Shown: positions 33,615 to 43,513 of the stretch, piece after piece
How positions within the stretch are numbered: the first letter of the stretch is position 1
How the letters are laid out: every line of letters begins with the position of its first letter
DNA from: Paraliobacillus sp. PM-2
Lineage (GTDB): Bacteria > Bacillota > Bacilli > Bacillales > Amphibacillaceae
NCBI RefSeq assembly: GCF_001368815.1
Contig: NZ_CTEI01000001.1
Span: forward strand, 1,364,001-1,428,000
DNA: 64,000 bases
Reading direction: 5' to 3'
Program-made: the position numbers and the translations under genes
The notes under the pieces: generated by a model
The model's database searches: none
What the model saw: the letters and a program-made list of their open reading frames with translations, nothing else
Told to the model about the DNA's origin: nothing

Positions 33615-34721
33615 TTAAAGCCTTTGTCTTTTAGCTACAACAAATGGATTTTCTTTTGTACCAATTAATACTTGCCCACTCGAAATGCTACATTCCTTAT
33701 CTAAAATGACATGTTTTAATACCGCATCAGGAGCAATTTCACACCGTTGCATAATGATTGAATCTTCAATTTTTGCCCCCTCACCTACTTTTACACTACG
33801 AAATAGGATGCTATTTTGCACGTCACCATGAATATGACATCCATTTGCAACCATTGATCGTCTGACAAAAGAATTTTTTGCATATGTTGCAGGTACTTCA
33901 TTTTTTAATTTTGTCAGAATTGGCGCCTCTGTTTGAAATAAACCATCGTAACTATCATCATTTAACAAACACATACTATTTCGGTAGTAACTTTCAACAG
34001 AATGTATAAAGGCATGCGTACCACTGTATTCGTAACCATGTACATGAAGAGAGGACAAATTCGGTATAATGGCATCATTAAATAGATTTGAGTAACCTTT
34101 TTCAATTGACAGTTCAATCCAGTTTAGTAATGCTGTTTTCTTCATAATATACATGTTCATATAAATTTGAGTATTCTCTTTCTCATAATCTATTTCAACG
34201 ACTCTATTATTATTATCTAATGTTAATTTATTAGTAAATTGATGTTCGGGATGCAATTGATCTACGTTTTTATATACTACTGTTACATCAGCTTTCGTAG
34301 CAATATGCTCTTCTAAAACATCTTGCATATCAATGTTACAAATATGTTGTGAACCAGTAATAATGATATAGTCCGCTTGCACTCGATGAATAAAGTCAAT
34401 ATTATTGTGAAAATGTTGTAATTCTCCCTTAGATATATCTGTTGGATCATTCCAATCAGGAGGTAAAATAAACAAACCACCATGCTGTCGATCAAGATCC
34501 CATGCTTTTCCTTGTTCTAAGTGATCTAATAGGGAACGATATTTTTTCCTAGCAAAAATAGCAATAGAATCAATATTAGCATTGATCATATTTGATATTG
34601 TAAAGTCGATCAACCGATATCTTGCAGCAAAAGGTACAGCTCCCGTACATCTGAAATATGTTAGTTCATTCATATTGTCTATCTCTTGATCTAAATTAAT
34701 TATTCCTGCAATGCGATTCAT
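33615..34721 (-). CDS. glgD: ADP-glucose pyrophosphorylase-like subunit GlgD
   Basis: A 368-aa homologue of GlgC lacking the GGxGxRL nucleotide loop that GlgC carries; instead it starts MNRIAGIINLDQEIDNMNEL. The nucleotidyltransferase fold and left-handed beta-helix C-terminus remain (RSMVANGCHIHGDVQNSILF). In Bacillales GlgD is a mostly regulatory partner that activates GlgC. Eleven bases after glgC. Confidence 0.93.
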   Translation of the reverse strand: MNRIAGIINLDQEIDNMNELTYFRCTGAVPFAARYRLIDFTISNMINANIDSIAIFARKKYRSLLDHLEQGKAWDLDRQHGGLFILPPDWNDPTDISKGELQHFHNNIDFIHRVQADYIIITGSQHICNIDMQDVLEEHIATKADVTVVYKNVDQLHPEHQFTNKLTLDNNNRVVEIDYEKENTQIYMNMYIMKKTALLNWIELSIEKGYSNLFNDAIIPNLSSLHVHGYEYSGTHAFIHSVESYYRNSMCLLNDDSYDGLFQTEAPILTKLKNEVPATYAKNSFVRRSMVANGCHIHGDVQNSILFRSVKVGEGAKIEDSIIMQRCEIAPDAVLKHVILDKECSISSGQVLIGTKENPFVVAKRQRL

Positions 34722-34731
34722 TCTATCTCTC

Positions 34732-35895
34732 CTATTTCATCATTGTGACATAATGTGGATCTTTATTTTTGTTACTTCCTACGTAGACACTAATCTCTTC
34801 ATCATCAGACAAATTGCCGATTACACTATTGTCTTTAATGATACTACCTTCCATAACAATGGCCCGATGAATCCTTACACCCTGGCCAATGCTAACATTT
34901 GGCATAATAATAGAATCAGTAATAACAGCATCCTTTGCGACATCTACTCCATAAAACAGAACAGAATGATCCACTTCACCATATATATGACATTTTTCTC
35001 CGATCAAAGCATTTTTCACTGTAGCACTTTTGCCAATTAATTGAGCAGGAAGGCTCGGATTGTTAGAATAAATACGCCATGTATGTTCATGCAGATCTAA
35101 TTGTGTTGTATCTTCTAATAAATCCATATTTGCCTGCCATAAACTCTGAATTGTTCCAACATCTTTCCAATAACCGTCAAATGTATAAGACATTAATTGC
35201 TTTTCATCTTTAAGCATTGTTGGAATAATATCTTTCCCAAAATCATGTGAAGATTGGGGATCACTTGCATCAGAAAGTAAATAATCTTTTAAAACATCAT
35301 ATCGGAATATATAAACCCCCATAGAGGCGAGATTATTTTTAGGATTGGATGGTTTCTCCTCAAAATCAACAATTCTTCCTACTTCGTCTGTATCCATAAT
35401 GCCAAAACGATTTGCTTCATCTAATGGCACTTTAATAACAGAAATCGTTGCATCTGCTTGACTTGACTGATGGAACTCTAACATTCTTGCATAATCCATT
35501 TTGTAAATGTGATCACCCGACAAAATCAATACATGCTCTGGCTGATAATAGTCTAAGTATTTTATATTTTGATAGATAGCATCTGCTGTTCCTTTATACC
35601 AATCGCCACCTTTTGATTGCATGTAAGGAGGAAGTAAGGAAACACCACCAAAATTTCGATCTAAATCCCAAGCTGAACCAATTCCAATATAATCATTTAA
35701 CACATGTGGCTCATATTGCGTAAGCACACCTACAGTATCAATACCAGAATTGGTACAATTACTTAGAGTAAAATCGATAATTCGATACTTTCCACCATAA
35801 AAAACAGCTGGTTTTGCGATATCATACGTTAACGATTGTAATCTAGTCCCTTGCCCACCAGCTAATATCATTGCTACACATTCTTTTTTCTTCAT
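34732..35895 (-). CDS. glgC: Glucose-1-phosphate adenylyltransferase
   Basis: A 387-aa enzyme making ADP-glucose, the committed step of glycogen synthesis. The nucleotide loop [11 protein letters not shown] starts near residue 9; [19 protein letters not shown] and [12 protein letters not shown] follow, with the beta-helix domain after about 290. Probably forms a heteromer with GlgD. Confidence 0.95.
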   Translation of the reverse strand: MKKKECVAMILAGGQGTRLQSLTYDIAKPAVFYGGKYRIIDFTLSNCTNSGIDTVGVLTQYEPHVLNDYIGIGSAWDLDRNFGGVSLLPPYMQSKGGDWYKGTADAIYQNIKYLDYYQPEHVLILSGDHIYKMDYARMLEFHQSSQADATISVIKVPLDEANRFGIMDTDEVGRIVDFEEKPSNPKNNLASMGVYIFRYDVLKDYLLSDASDPQSSHDFGKDIIPTMLKDEKQLMSYTFDGYWKDVGTIQSLWQANMDLLEDTTQLDLHEHTWRIYSNNPSLPAQLIGKSATVKNALIGEKCHIYGEVDHSVLFYGVDVAKDAVITDSIIMPNVSIGQGVRIHRAIVMEGSIIKDNSVIGNLSDDEEISVYVGSNKNKDPHYVTMMK

Positions 35896-35917
35896 GTGGT
35901 CTCTCCCCCTTTTTCAT

Positions 35918-37813
35918 TCATGACGATATGCTTTTTATCACACTGATTGCTAATGGCGGAATCGTCATTTCAATATGCTGATTTTGACTTTGCCATGGTG
36001 TATTTATTGATGGTAATGTGACATCGTTTACTTGACCGGATCCCCCAAAATCTAGTGAATCACTAGAAAATATTTCTTGATATAATCCTTCTTCAGGGAC
36101 ACCGACTTTATAATGATGATAGACTACCGGTGTGAAGTTACATATAATTACTATTTCTTCAGAGTTATCCTTATTATGACGAATGAATGAAATAATACTT
36201 TGTTCATAATTATTTGCATCAATCCATGTAAAACCTTCCTCTTTATGATCTAACTCCCATAATGCCGGCAATTGTTTATATAATTGTTGTAACTTTTGAA
36301 GATAAGTACTCACCTGTTGATGTGATTCAAATGACAATAGATTCCAATCTAATTCGTCCATGTCTTTCCACTCATCAAATTGCCCAAATTCTGATCCCAT
36401 AAATAATAATTTTTTTCCGGGATGGGTGAACATATAGCCTAAAAACAAACGAAGGTTAGCGAATTTCTTCCAATAGTCACCAGGCATTTTATTTAGCAAC
36501 GATTTTTTTCCATGAACAAGTTCATCATGTGAGATCGGTAAAATAAAATTTTCTGAAAAAGCATACATAATAGAAAATGTAATTAAATGATGGTGATACT
36601 TTCTGTAAATAGGATCCATTTCCATATACCTCAATATGTCGTTCATCCACCCCATATTCCACTTGTAATTGAATCCAAGCCCTCCCACATATGTAGGGTA
36701 ACTAACAAGTGGCCAAGCGGTTGATTCTTCAGCCATCATTAAAATATCTGGTACCTCAGCAAATACTGCTTCATTCAATTGCTTTAGGAATCCAATTGCT
36801 TCGAGGTTTTCTCTTCCTCCGTATTTGTTCGGTTTCCATTGACCGTGCTCTTTGTCATAATCCAAGTAAAGCATACTAGCTACTGCGTCTACACGTAATC
36901 CATCCACATGAAATTCCTTTAACCAATAGATAGCGTTAGAAATCAAGAAGCTTTGTACCTCTGGACAACCAGTATCGAAACTTAACGTTCCCCAAGAATG
37001 TTTTTCTGCCTTTCCTGGATCTCTGTATTCAAATAAAGCCTCTCCATCAAATTGGCGTAATCCATGATCATCTTTGCAAAAGTGTCCAGGTACCCAATCT
37101 AATAGCACACCGAGACCATGTTGATGACAGCAATCAACAAAATAACGAAAGTCTTCTGCTGTGCCATAACGTGAAGTTACTGAATAATATCCCGTTAATT
37201 GATATCCCCAAGAACGATCATATGGGTGTTCATTAATCGGTAATAATTCAATATGGGTATACCCTAATTCTTTTACATAAGGAATGACCTTTTCTGCATA
37301 CTCCCTATATGTATAATATTTCTCTCGTTCAATATACTTCCAAGAACCTAAATGCATTTCATAAATGGAAAGTGGAGATTCATATAGATTCGTTTCTTTT
37401 CTTCGCTTCATCCATTCCTGATCTTTCCAATCATAATCCTGTATAGGATGAACAACTGAAGCAGTATTGGGACGTAATTCACTAGAAAATGCGTATGGAT
37501 CTGCTTTTAAGAAAACATTGCCTTGTTTAGTTGTTATTTCATATTTATATATTTGCTCTTTCTCAAGGTTAGGGATAAATAAATACCAAAGCCCACCATC
37601 ATTTATCTTTTGCATGGTGTGGTCTTGACTATCCCAGTGATTAAATACACCAACTACATTAACCTGAGCTGCATGAGGTGCCCAAACGATAAAACGAATG
37701 CCAATTTCTCCGTTTTGACTATCTTCGTGCGCACCTAGTAAGCGATAGCTATATCTGGATAGACCTTTGTGAAAAAGCTCGATTTCTTGTTCTAATACTT
37801 GATCAATTACCAC
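35918..37813 (-). CDS. glgB: 1,4-alpha-glucan branching enzyme
   Basis: A 631-aa GH13 branching enzyme. CBM48 N-domain (GIRFIVWAPHAAQVNVVGVF) and barrel with DWVPGHFCKD, GLRVDAVASMLY (nucleophile Asp), MMAEESTAWP (acid/base Glu) and ISHDELVHGK. First gene of the glg operon, so its upstream region should hold the operon promoter; no convincing SigA boxes were found there. Confidence 0.95.
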   Translation of the reverse strand: MVIDQVLEQEIELFHKGLSRYSYRLLGAHEDSQNGEIGIRFIVWAPHAAQVNVVGVFNHWDSQDHTMQKINDGGLWYLFIPNLEKEQIYKYEITTKQGNVFLKADPYAFSSELRPNTASVVHPIQDYDWKDQEWMKRRKETNLYESPLSIYEMHLGSWKYIEREKYYTYREYAEKVIPYVKELGYTHIELLPINEHPYDRSWGYQLTGYYSVTSRYGTAEDFRYFVDCCHQHGLGVLLDWVPGHFCKDDHGLRQFDGEALFEYRDPGKAEKHSWGTLSFDTGCPEVQSFLISNAIYWLKEFHVDGLRVDAVASMLYLDYDKEHGQWKPNKYGGRENLEAIGFLKQLNEAVFAEVPDILMMAEESTAWPLVSYPTYVGGLGFNYKWNMGWMNDILRYMEMDPIYRKYHHHLITFSIMYAFSENFILPISHDELVHGKKSLLNKMPGDYWKKFANLRLFLGYMFTHPGKKLLFMGSEFGQFDEWKDMDELDWNLLSFESHQQVSTYLQKLQQLYKQLPALWELDHKEEGFTWIDANNYEQSIISFIRHNKDNSEEIVIICNFTPVVYHHYKVGVPEEGLYQEIFSSDSLDFGGSGQVNDVTLPSINTPWQSQNQHIEMTIPPLAISVIKSISS

Positions 37814-37913
37814 TCACTCACCCTTTCTTTTTAATTACAAATCATTATATGTATAGAATAAGAAAACATGTATATTTTTTTATAATGATTCATTGAGTTC
37901 TAGACACAAATGA

Positions 37914-37941
37914 ACGCCGAGTCTTACTTCTCAGCGTTTTT
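37914..37941. terminator. Weak hairpin between mscL and glgB
   Basis: A nine-base-pair stem (AACGC.GAG / CTC.GCGTT with one wobble) lies downstream of mscL; the plus strand carries a six-T tail, the minus strand a weak one. Confidence 0.4.
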
Positions 37942-37962
37942 TATAATTAAGTACATGAATTT

Positions 37963-38487
37963 CTAACGAACACGTTCTGTATTTTTCTTTATGTTTAGTC
38001 GTAACCTAGGTCTGCTATCTTCGGTCTTTTCCTTCTTCATCTGGAGACTAGAAGAACAATTGGGACATTTAATTGCTTGTGAAGGAATCGGCATTCGACA
38101 ATATGGGCAATCTTTTTTCGTCATTGCATCAATAGGATGTTGATCTGGCTTTTTCCAACGATTCATTTGTCTTATTACTAAAAATATAATAAATACAACG
38201 ATTACAAATCGAATAAACGATGTAATAAATAGACCATAATTAATGGTAGCAGCACCTGCTTCCTCCGCTTCTTGCAAGGAACGGTAGTGAGCACCACCAA
38301 GTGTTATAAATAAATTAGAAAAATTCATCTTTGCTAAAAAGACACCTACAGGTGGTAGTAGCACATCTGAAACAAACGAATCAATAACATTACTAAAAGC
38401 CGCTCCTAGTACTAGACCAATCCCTACTTCAGCAGCACTACTTTTCAAAATAAATAAACGAAACTCTCTAAATAAGCCGATTGGCAC
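37963..38487 (-). CDS. mscL: Large-conductance mechanosensitive channel MscL with C-terminal zinc ribbon
   Basis: A 174-aa tension-gated channel that protects against hypo-osmotic shock. The N-terminal helix and pore helix are typical (EVGIGLVLGAAFSNVIDSFVSD), then a second helix near 84-106. After the channel domain comes CPYCRMPIPSQAIKCPNC, a four-Cys zinc ribbon, and a basic tail; such tails occur in several MscL proteins. GTG start after AAAGGGG. Fits an osmotically variable habitat together with opuC. Confidence 0.9.
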   Translation of the reverse strand: MPIGLFREFRLFILKSSAAEVGIGLVLGAAFSNVIDSFVSDVLLPPVGVFLAKMNFSNLFITLGGAHYRSLQEAEEAGAATINYGLFITSFIRFVIVVFIIFLVIRQMNRWKKPDQHPIDAMTKKDCPYCRMPIPSQAIKCPNCSSSLQMKKEKTEDSRPRLRLNIKKNTERVR

Positions 38488-38613
38488 CAGCCCCTTTTTA
38501 TTTCCTTTTTAAATAGCTATGACGAGGTGGTACAAGCTATGTATTTTTTTTGATAAAAGGACTCACAAATGATAACCTTCTTATTTATGAAACAAAAATA
38601 AAGAGGTTAATAT

Positions 38614-38662
38614 ATAAAAAAACCCATTTGAAGGTCAATAAAAACCTATCAAATGAGTCTAT
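38614..38662 (-). terminator. Terminator after the HAD phosphatase gene
   Basis: ACTCATTTGA and TCAAATGGGT pair (with inner AGGT/ACCT) and are followed on the minus strand by seven T. Confidence 0.75.
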
Positions 38663-38702
38663 GTTAAAAGTTCTAAACCTAGAATATATACTTGTTGTGT
38701 AC

Positions 38703-39401
38703 TTATTTAAATAACTCCAATAATGCTTTTGCACTATGTACTTCGTAATCGGCTTGAATGGTGCTATTCTCTGGTATCTTTCGTTTACGATGATTCATCC
38801 AAATCGCTTGCCAGCCTACTTGTTTTGCACCGATAATATCTTTTTCAAAAGAATCACCGATATATACTGTCTCTGATTTGTTTAAATCTAAGTGATTTTC
38901 GATTATATGAAAAATCTCTTTCTTTGGTTTCGCATGGCCATGATCACCTGAAATAAAAATATGATTTTCCGGTATCCATTTAGTTAAATGTAATTGCTCG
39001 ATTTTCATTGATTGATGGTGTGCCTCCCCATTCGTAAGGATAGCAAGTTGTTTTTCTTGCGCGTATAAGTTATTTAAAAGTTGTTCGACATCATCAAATA
39101 AAGTGATTTTTCGTTGTTCTTCTATATATTTTTTATGAAAAAACAGTGCTTTTTCACCGTCCATTGGAATATGGAAATCTTTGCATGCAGCAATTATCCT
39201 ACCAATTTGCCATTCCAATTCTGTAATTTCTCCTGCTTCACTTTGATCAAATAATCGCTCACTATGCTTTCTACTAACACGGTATATTTGATCAATTTCC
39301 TCATAGGTCTTAGATTGATCCACTAGCTCTCGAAAGACATTATGAAAAGAAAGTGCTTGATCATATAATGTATCATCTACATCAAATACTATCGTTTGCA
39401 A
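38703..39401 (-). CDS. HAD-superfamily phosphatase
   Basis: A 232-aa HAD hydrolase with motif I VFDVDDTLYD, motif II LTNGEAHH, the Lys in HAKPKKEIF and motif IV YIGDSFEKDI. Cap insertion is the alpha-helical type (C1). Starts at TTG seven bases after AAAGGAGG, chosen over an upstream frame lacking a ribosome site. Related to YjjG/pyrimidine nucleotidase-like phosphatases; substrate unknown. Confidence 0.85.
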   Translation of the reverse strand: MQTIVFDVDDTLYDQALSFHNVFRELVDQSKTYEEIDQIYRVSRKHSERLFDQSEAGEITELEWQIGRIIAACKDFHIPMDGEKALFFHKKYIEEQRKITLFDDVEQLLNNLYAQEKQLAILTNGEAHHQSMKIEQLHLTKWIPENHIFISGDHGHAKPKKEIFHIIENHLDLNKSETVYIGDSFEKDIIGAKQVGWQAIWMNHRKRKIPENSTIQADYEVHSAKALLELFK

Positions 39402-39486
39402 CTTTTTTCCTCCTTTTACACACAATATAAATGTATCAATATTACCTATTGTCTTTATTAATTAAAAACGTCACTTTTTTTAACGT

Positions 39487-39529
39487 ATGATAAATCCTAA
39501 TGCGTAAATGGTGCAATAGGATCTATCAT
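39487..39529 (-). other. Long imperfect hairpin without T-run
   Basis: Thirteen-base arms (ATGATAGATCCTA / TAGGATTTATCAT, one G-U) enclose an 18-nt loop after the VCBS-type gene. The lack of a T-run makes it a poor terminator; it may be a message-stabilising hairpin. Confidence 0.3.
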
Positions 39530-39555
39530 ATAATTACTATAGATAAACGTAATTA

Positions 39556-40275
39556 TCAAGATTTCGTTGTTCCATGTATAGCAACATGCTGTCTTTCTAA
39601 AATAAAGCGATTATGCTGCCATCCTAATGTGTTCATCACATATCCTAATGCATCTGCATTATATCTTCCCGCAATTTTTTGATAACAGAGTAATTCATAA
39701 ATGCCATCATAATCAAAGTCAATGGCATACATACCGCTCAACGGATTAACAAAACCTGTTATCGGTTCCTTTAATTTTCCCTCTTTATCGTATATTTCAT
39801 CTAAATAACTCTGATCTCTAGTAGAAATATCAATAATATAAAACAATCCATTTTCTTCACTTAGAACGGATACTTTAAATTGGTCTTGAAACGTAACTTG
39901 ATATTGATATTGCTGGTTATATAATGCTGAATCAAAAAGCAATCGTGGTGTATATGCAGCAAATGAATAGATATAGTGGTTATAAATTCCTCCACTACCT
40001 CCAGTAGGAACACTAATAAAAATATCTTCGACACGATTACCAGTAAAGTCTCCTAAAAACAAAGTAGGCTCATATCCACTATCTTCAGGTAGAACAACAC
40101 TACAAACAGCTCCAGTTCGACCATCTTGAACAAATACAGTAATTCGATGCAAGTATGGACTATCTGCTGTCTTTAATGCCGTTAAGTAAACATAATCAAT
40201 GACGCCATCACCCGTTACATCACCAACAGCATACGTAACTAGACTAGGTACTTGATTCATACTTAATTGATCCAT
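39556..40275 (-). CDS. VCBS/FG-GAP-like repeat protein, unknown function
   Basis: About 239 aa with three DxDxDG-like calcium-binding loops: GDVTGDGVIDYVYL, GDFTGNRVEDIFI and IDFDYDGIYELLC. These are the marks of FG-GAP/VCBS blades. No signal peptide. Start set at the ATG after AGAGGGGC; upstream in-frame codons have no ribosome site. Such proteins occur in spore-forming Bacillaceae, but no role can be assigned. Confidence 0.65.
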   Translation of the reverse strand: MDQLSMNQVPSLVTYAVGDVTGDGVIDYVYLTALKTADSPYLHRITVFVQDGRTGAVCSVVLPEDSGYEPTLFLGDFTGNRVEDIFISVPTGGSGGIYNHYIYSFAAYTPRLLFDSALYNQQYQYQVTFQDQFKVSVLSEENGLFYIIDISTRDQSYLDEIYDKEGKLKEPITGFVNPLSGMYAIDFDYDGIYELLCYQKIAGRYNADALGYVMNTLGWQHNRFILERQHVAIHGTTKS

Positions 40276-40358
40276 ATAGCCCCTCTTCTCCTGTTCGACA
40301 TACATACTTTTATATATCGTATGGGTATTCGTAACAAGACGTGTCAAACAGAAATAAG

Positions 40359-41555
40359 TTAATCCTCATCTTTTAACGAATTGTCTTTGGTAGTAAACGC
40401 TTCTGGTATCATCGTAAATCCTTCAATTACTGTATCTTCTTCTACTTCAATTAATAAACAACGTTTTCCAAAAAAATTGACTTGCCGTACATATTTTAAA
40501 TCTTGTGGACTAATTGCTATGTTTGCAACTTTTGTTTTGATTTTTATCGATTTAGATTGGTATTTTGGTAGAATACTACTTGCCTTTAACTCATATGTTT
40601 TATCATCAATAATATTATGAAAGGCTTCTTCTACCTTCTCTGTATTCACATCCTCCACACCGCTCATTTTTAGTACCTGCTCAACATCCTTGTAATCAAG
40701 TTTAGGTGCTTCGTCTTCTTCATTCTCTTCAATGGTACGATTGATTTCCTCATACACATTAGAAAGCGTTGTCGTATTTATTTTATTGTCTGTTACATGC
40801 TTCACGATTTCTTCAAAAACCGCTTTATCTTCCTCTGCAGTCATAAAATCTTCTGCATTTAGTACATTTTCAATAAAGTGCATATCTAGCTCATTTGATT
40901 TCCCTGTTGAATAAAGCACATGATTTACATCAGCAGTATAATTTGTGAAACATGGGAACAAAAACCCTTTCAAAGGAGCATTCAAATTAATTACAGGATC
41001 AACAACAATATTATATTTAAACGTTTTTTCAACATAATCAAATAACAATTCTTTTCTTGGATCTTGTGTTTTATTAACACTTGATAAAATGAACGGGTGC
41101 GAATAAACCGGCTCAAATGCATTGTCCTCTGCATCATCATTTTTTCGTTTGGTGGATTTTAAATATTCTCCGCGGATAAATGTAATAACAATATCCATAT
41201 CATACGTTTTATCTTTCAGCATCTTTTCAACGAGTTCAAGCATCTGGTCTTTCCAATCTTCTGCACGTTCACTAAGTAATGCTTTATGTAAAATAAGTTG
41301 ACTACTATTTTCTGCTTTCGAATCAAACCGTAATTCAAATAGTTTCTCATCTAATTGACCTGTTAATACTTTTTTAAAATTCGTCATAAATAGCTCTTGT
41401 TGTTCTCTCTCAAGCATATCAAATGGTTGACTTTGATGATGATAAATCTCATCTGATTCCTTCATAACATATACATTAAAAATGTCTGAAATTTTTAATA
41501 AATCATTATCTACTTTAAATTGTCTGCGAAGAGCAGCAAGATCTTTTTTATTCAA
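40359..41555 (-). CDS. DUF4317 domain protein
   Basis: A 398-aa conserved protein of Firmicutes of unknown function, recognised by its opening MNKKDLAALRRQFKVDNDLL and overall arrangement. No catalytic motif or membrane segment is seen; a charged middle region (about 265-290) is low complexity. Precedes the VCBS-type gene by some 80 bases on the same strand. Confidence 0.78.
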   Translation of the reverse strand: MNKKDLAALRRQFKVDNDLLKISDIFNVYVMKESDEIYHHQSQPFDMLEREQQELFMTNFKKVLTGQLDEKLFELRFDSKAENSSQLILHKALLSERAEDWKDQMLELVEKMLKDKTYDMDIVITFIRGEYLKSTKRKNDDAEDNAFEPVYSHPFILSSVNKTQDPRKELLFDYVEKTFKYNIVVDPVINLNAPLKGFLFPCFTNYTADVNHVLYSTGKSNELDMHFIENVLNAEDFMTAEEDKAVFEEIVKHVTDNKINTTTLSNVYEEINRTIEENEEDEAPKLDYKDVEQVLKMSGVEDVNTEKVEEAFHNIIDDKTYELKASSILPKYQSKSIKIKTKVANIAISPQDLKYVRQVNFFGKRCLLIEVEEDTVIEGFTMIPEAFTTKDNSLKDED

Positions 41556-41646
41556 TTTATAAACAGCTCCTAAACTTGTCTATATCTCATTCATTTATAC
41601 CATCATTTTATTCTAACATAGTATGATATTTTTTTGTCTATACGTG

Positions 41647-42609
41647 TTATAGTGCCTTCTGATCATTTGAACTTAAATATTTATTTACAAATCTTAAAAG
41701 CACTTGTCGATAGTTTTCCTGATCGGTTTGGTACGCCAATCCATGACCAGCATCTGGTATGAGTAATAATTCCTTATTAGTGGTCAATGCCGCTTTGTAC
41801 AATACTTCCACCATATATTTAGGCACAAAAGCATCTTCTTCCCCATGAACAAATAGAATTGGCTTGTTGGTTTGTTGTACCTGTTTAAGTACGGATGCTT
41901 CTTGAAAAGCATAACCGGTTCGCCATTTTGTTATTAAACTAGTAACATGCAAAATTGGAAATGCTGGCAAATGATACATTCGTTTCATCTGATAAGCAAG
42001 TTCTTCCATTGCAGAAGTGTAACCACAATCCGCAACAATAGCCTTCACTTGATCTGGTAGCGATTCTCCACTTGCCATCAATACTGTTGCCGAACCCATG
42101 GAAACGCCGTGAAGTACAATTTCTACATCATAATCAAAGAAATCAGTAACTTTATCAATCCAATCCTTGTAATCTAGTCGCTCATGCCATCCAAAACCAA
42201 TGTAGTCCCCTTCACTTTCACCATGCCCCCTAGCATCTGGTACCAATACATGCATGCCTAAAACTTCATGATATAGACGAGCAAAACCACTCATCGTTTT
42301 TGCATCACCAGCATAACCATGTGCAATAATGGCTACTTTATTTGTTTCGTTTTCCGGCGATAAAAAATAACCAGTAAGTGTTAAGTTATCGGTAGTTTTC
42401 TGTGTCCATTTGGTAAAATGTTGTTTCTTCCACCAGTTTTTATCTTCTTGTGTACTCAAATCAATATCTCCATCAACTTCTAAATCTGGATCATTTTCTA
42501 GAAATGGTTTGTTTCCACGAGCTACTGCAACTTGATAGAAGTAAAATCCCGCCCCTATCAATCCAATTAAAATAACAGATAACCCCAATAGAATATACAC
42601 CATATACAA
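41647..42609 (-). CDS. Membrane-anchored alpha/beta hydrolase
   Basis: A 320-aa serine hydrolase with one N-terminal membrane helix (residues 3-26). The fold's elements are visible: oxyanion HGYAGD, nucleophile elbow GVSMGS, Asp in GEEDAFVP and His in DAGHGLAY. Resembles YqkD/Bem46-type esterases or peptidases attached to the membrane. Substrate unknown. It is read away from the azoreductase terminator. Confidence 0.85.
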   Translation of the reverse strand: MYMVYILLGLSVILIGLIGAGFYFYQVAVARGNKPFLENDPDLEVDGDIDLSTQEDKNWWKKQHFTKWTQKTTDNLTLTGYFLSPENETNKVAIIAHGYAGDAKTMSGFARLYHEVLGMHVLVPDARGHGESEGDYIGFGWHERLDYKDWIDKVTDFFDYDVEIVLHGVSMGSATVLMASGESLPDQVKAIVADCGYTSAMEELAYQMKRMYHLPAFPILHVTSLITKWRTGYAFQEASVLKQVQQTNKPILFVHGEEDAFVPKYMVEVLYKAALTTNKELLLIPDAGHGLAYQTDQENYRQVLLRFVNKYLSSNDQKAL

Positions 42610-42683
42610 GCACGCTCCTTTACATGAATTATAACAAAATTATCTATTCATGGAGTCGACTATTTTTATAAAAAGCGGATAAT

Positions 42684-42713
42684 AAAAAGCCCTCGATATT
42701 GATCGAGGACTTC
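42684..42713 (-). terminator. Terminator of the azoreductase gene
   Basis: CCTCGAT and ATCGAGG pair around CAAT, with extra flanking pairs, followed by five T on the minus strand. Confidence 0.85.
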
Positions 42714-42721
42714 GACTCTAA

Positions 42722-43363
42722 TTATTGAGTAACTTTACTGGCTACTAATTTTTCAGCTACTGCCTTTACTTGTTCTAACCCTTCTGCAATAATTGATTCC
42801 GCTTTATCTGGCATAGCGTTATGCCCTTCAATAATAACTTCTTCTATAATATCCATACCAAAAACACCACCTAATATATTACGCATATAATTGATAGCCA
42901 TATCTAGACGATCTGTCTCTGGCGTATTGTACATTCCACCACGCGCATTTAGAAGGATTGCTTTTTTATCCGTCATTAAAGGGTGCAATGTCCCTGATTT
43001 GTCAAATTTAAATGCAAATCCTGCTTCATAAATGTAATCCATAAATGTTTGCATTTTTGCTGGAATTGTATGATTCCATAAAGGAAAAGCAAAAACAATT
43101 AAGTCTGCAGCACTGACAGCATCTTTTGCCTTTTGCTTTGCATCTAACAAACGTTGCTGCACGTCTGTTAGTTCTTGCCCATTTTGCAAGTTACCAAATG
43201 CATCAAATAAATCTTGACCGAAGTAAGGCGTATCTTCTGCGAAAACATCATATGTTGTGACATTTAAATCTGCTACCGATTCCAAAAATGTCTCATACAT
43301 TTTGCTTGATATTGCTTCCGTTGCTGGTCGATTGTTTGCTTTTACTACTAGTATATTCATCAT
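42722..43363 (-). CDS. azoR: FMN-dependent NADH azoreductase
   Basis: A 213-aa flavodoxin-fold quinone/azo reductase. ILVVKANNRPATEAISSKMYE binds the FMN phosphate; FAFPLWNHTIPAKMQTFMDYI and LNARGGMYNTPE are typical of AzoR. It detoxifies quinones and azo compounds by two-electron reduction. ATG after GGGGGA. A dyad lies upstream that may bind a regulator. Downstream partners in this region all use or make flavin cofactors. Confidence 0.9.
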   Translation of the reverse strand: MMNILVVKANNRPATEAISSKMYETFLESVADLNVTTYDVFAEDTPYFGQDLFDAFGNLQNGQELTDVQQRLLDAKQKAKDAVSAADLIVFAFPLWNHTIPAKMQTFMDYIYEAGFAFKFDKSGTLHPLMTDKKAILLNARGGMYNTPETDRLDMAINYMRNILGGVFGMDIIEEVIIEGHNAMPDKAESIIAEGLEQVKAVAEKLVASKVTQ

Positions 43364-43392
43364 TTTTGTCCCCCAACTTCTACTTTACCTAC

Positions 43393-43416
43393 TAAATAAA
43401 TCAGTAAGTTTATTTA
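43393..43416. promoter_or_regulatory. Inverted repeat upstream of azoR
   Basis: TAAATAAA and TTTATTTA flank eight bases; a nested TACT-N9-AGTA is present as well. It lies 30-53 bases before the azoR start and could bind a MarR/DUF24-type quinone sensor. No such regulator gene is in the window. Confidence 0.35.
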
Positions 43417-43513
43417 TACACACTATTATGTATAAAACAGAAACTTTAAGCAAGCATTCCAACCTAGCTCTTTGAACCAACTATTTTATCACTAATAGTA
43501 TCATTTTATTTTA

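Noticed and set aside
33615-34721. GlgD as a damaged copy of GlgC
   Set aside because: Loss of the nucleotide loop is normal for Bacillales GlgD, which works as a regulatory partner.
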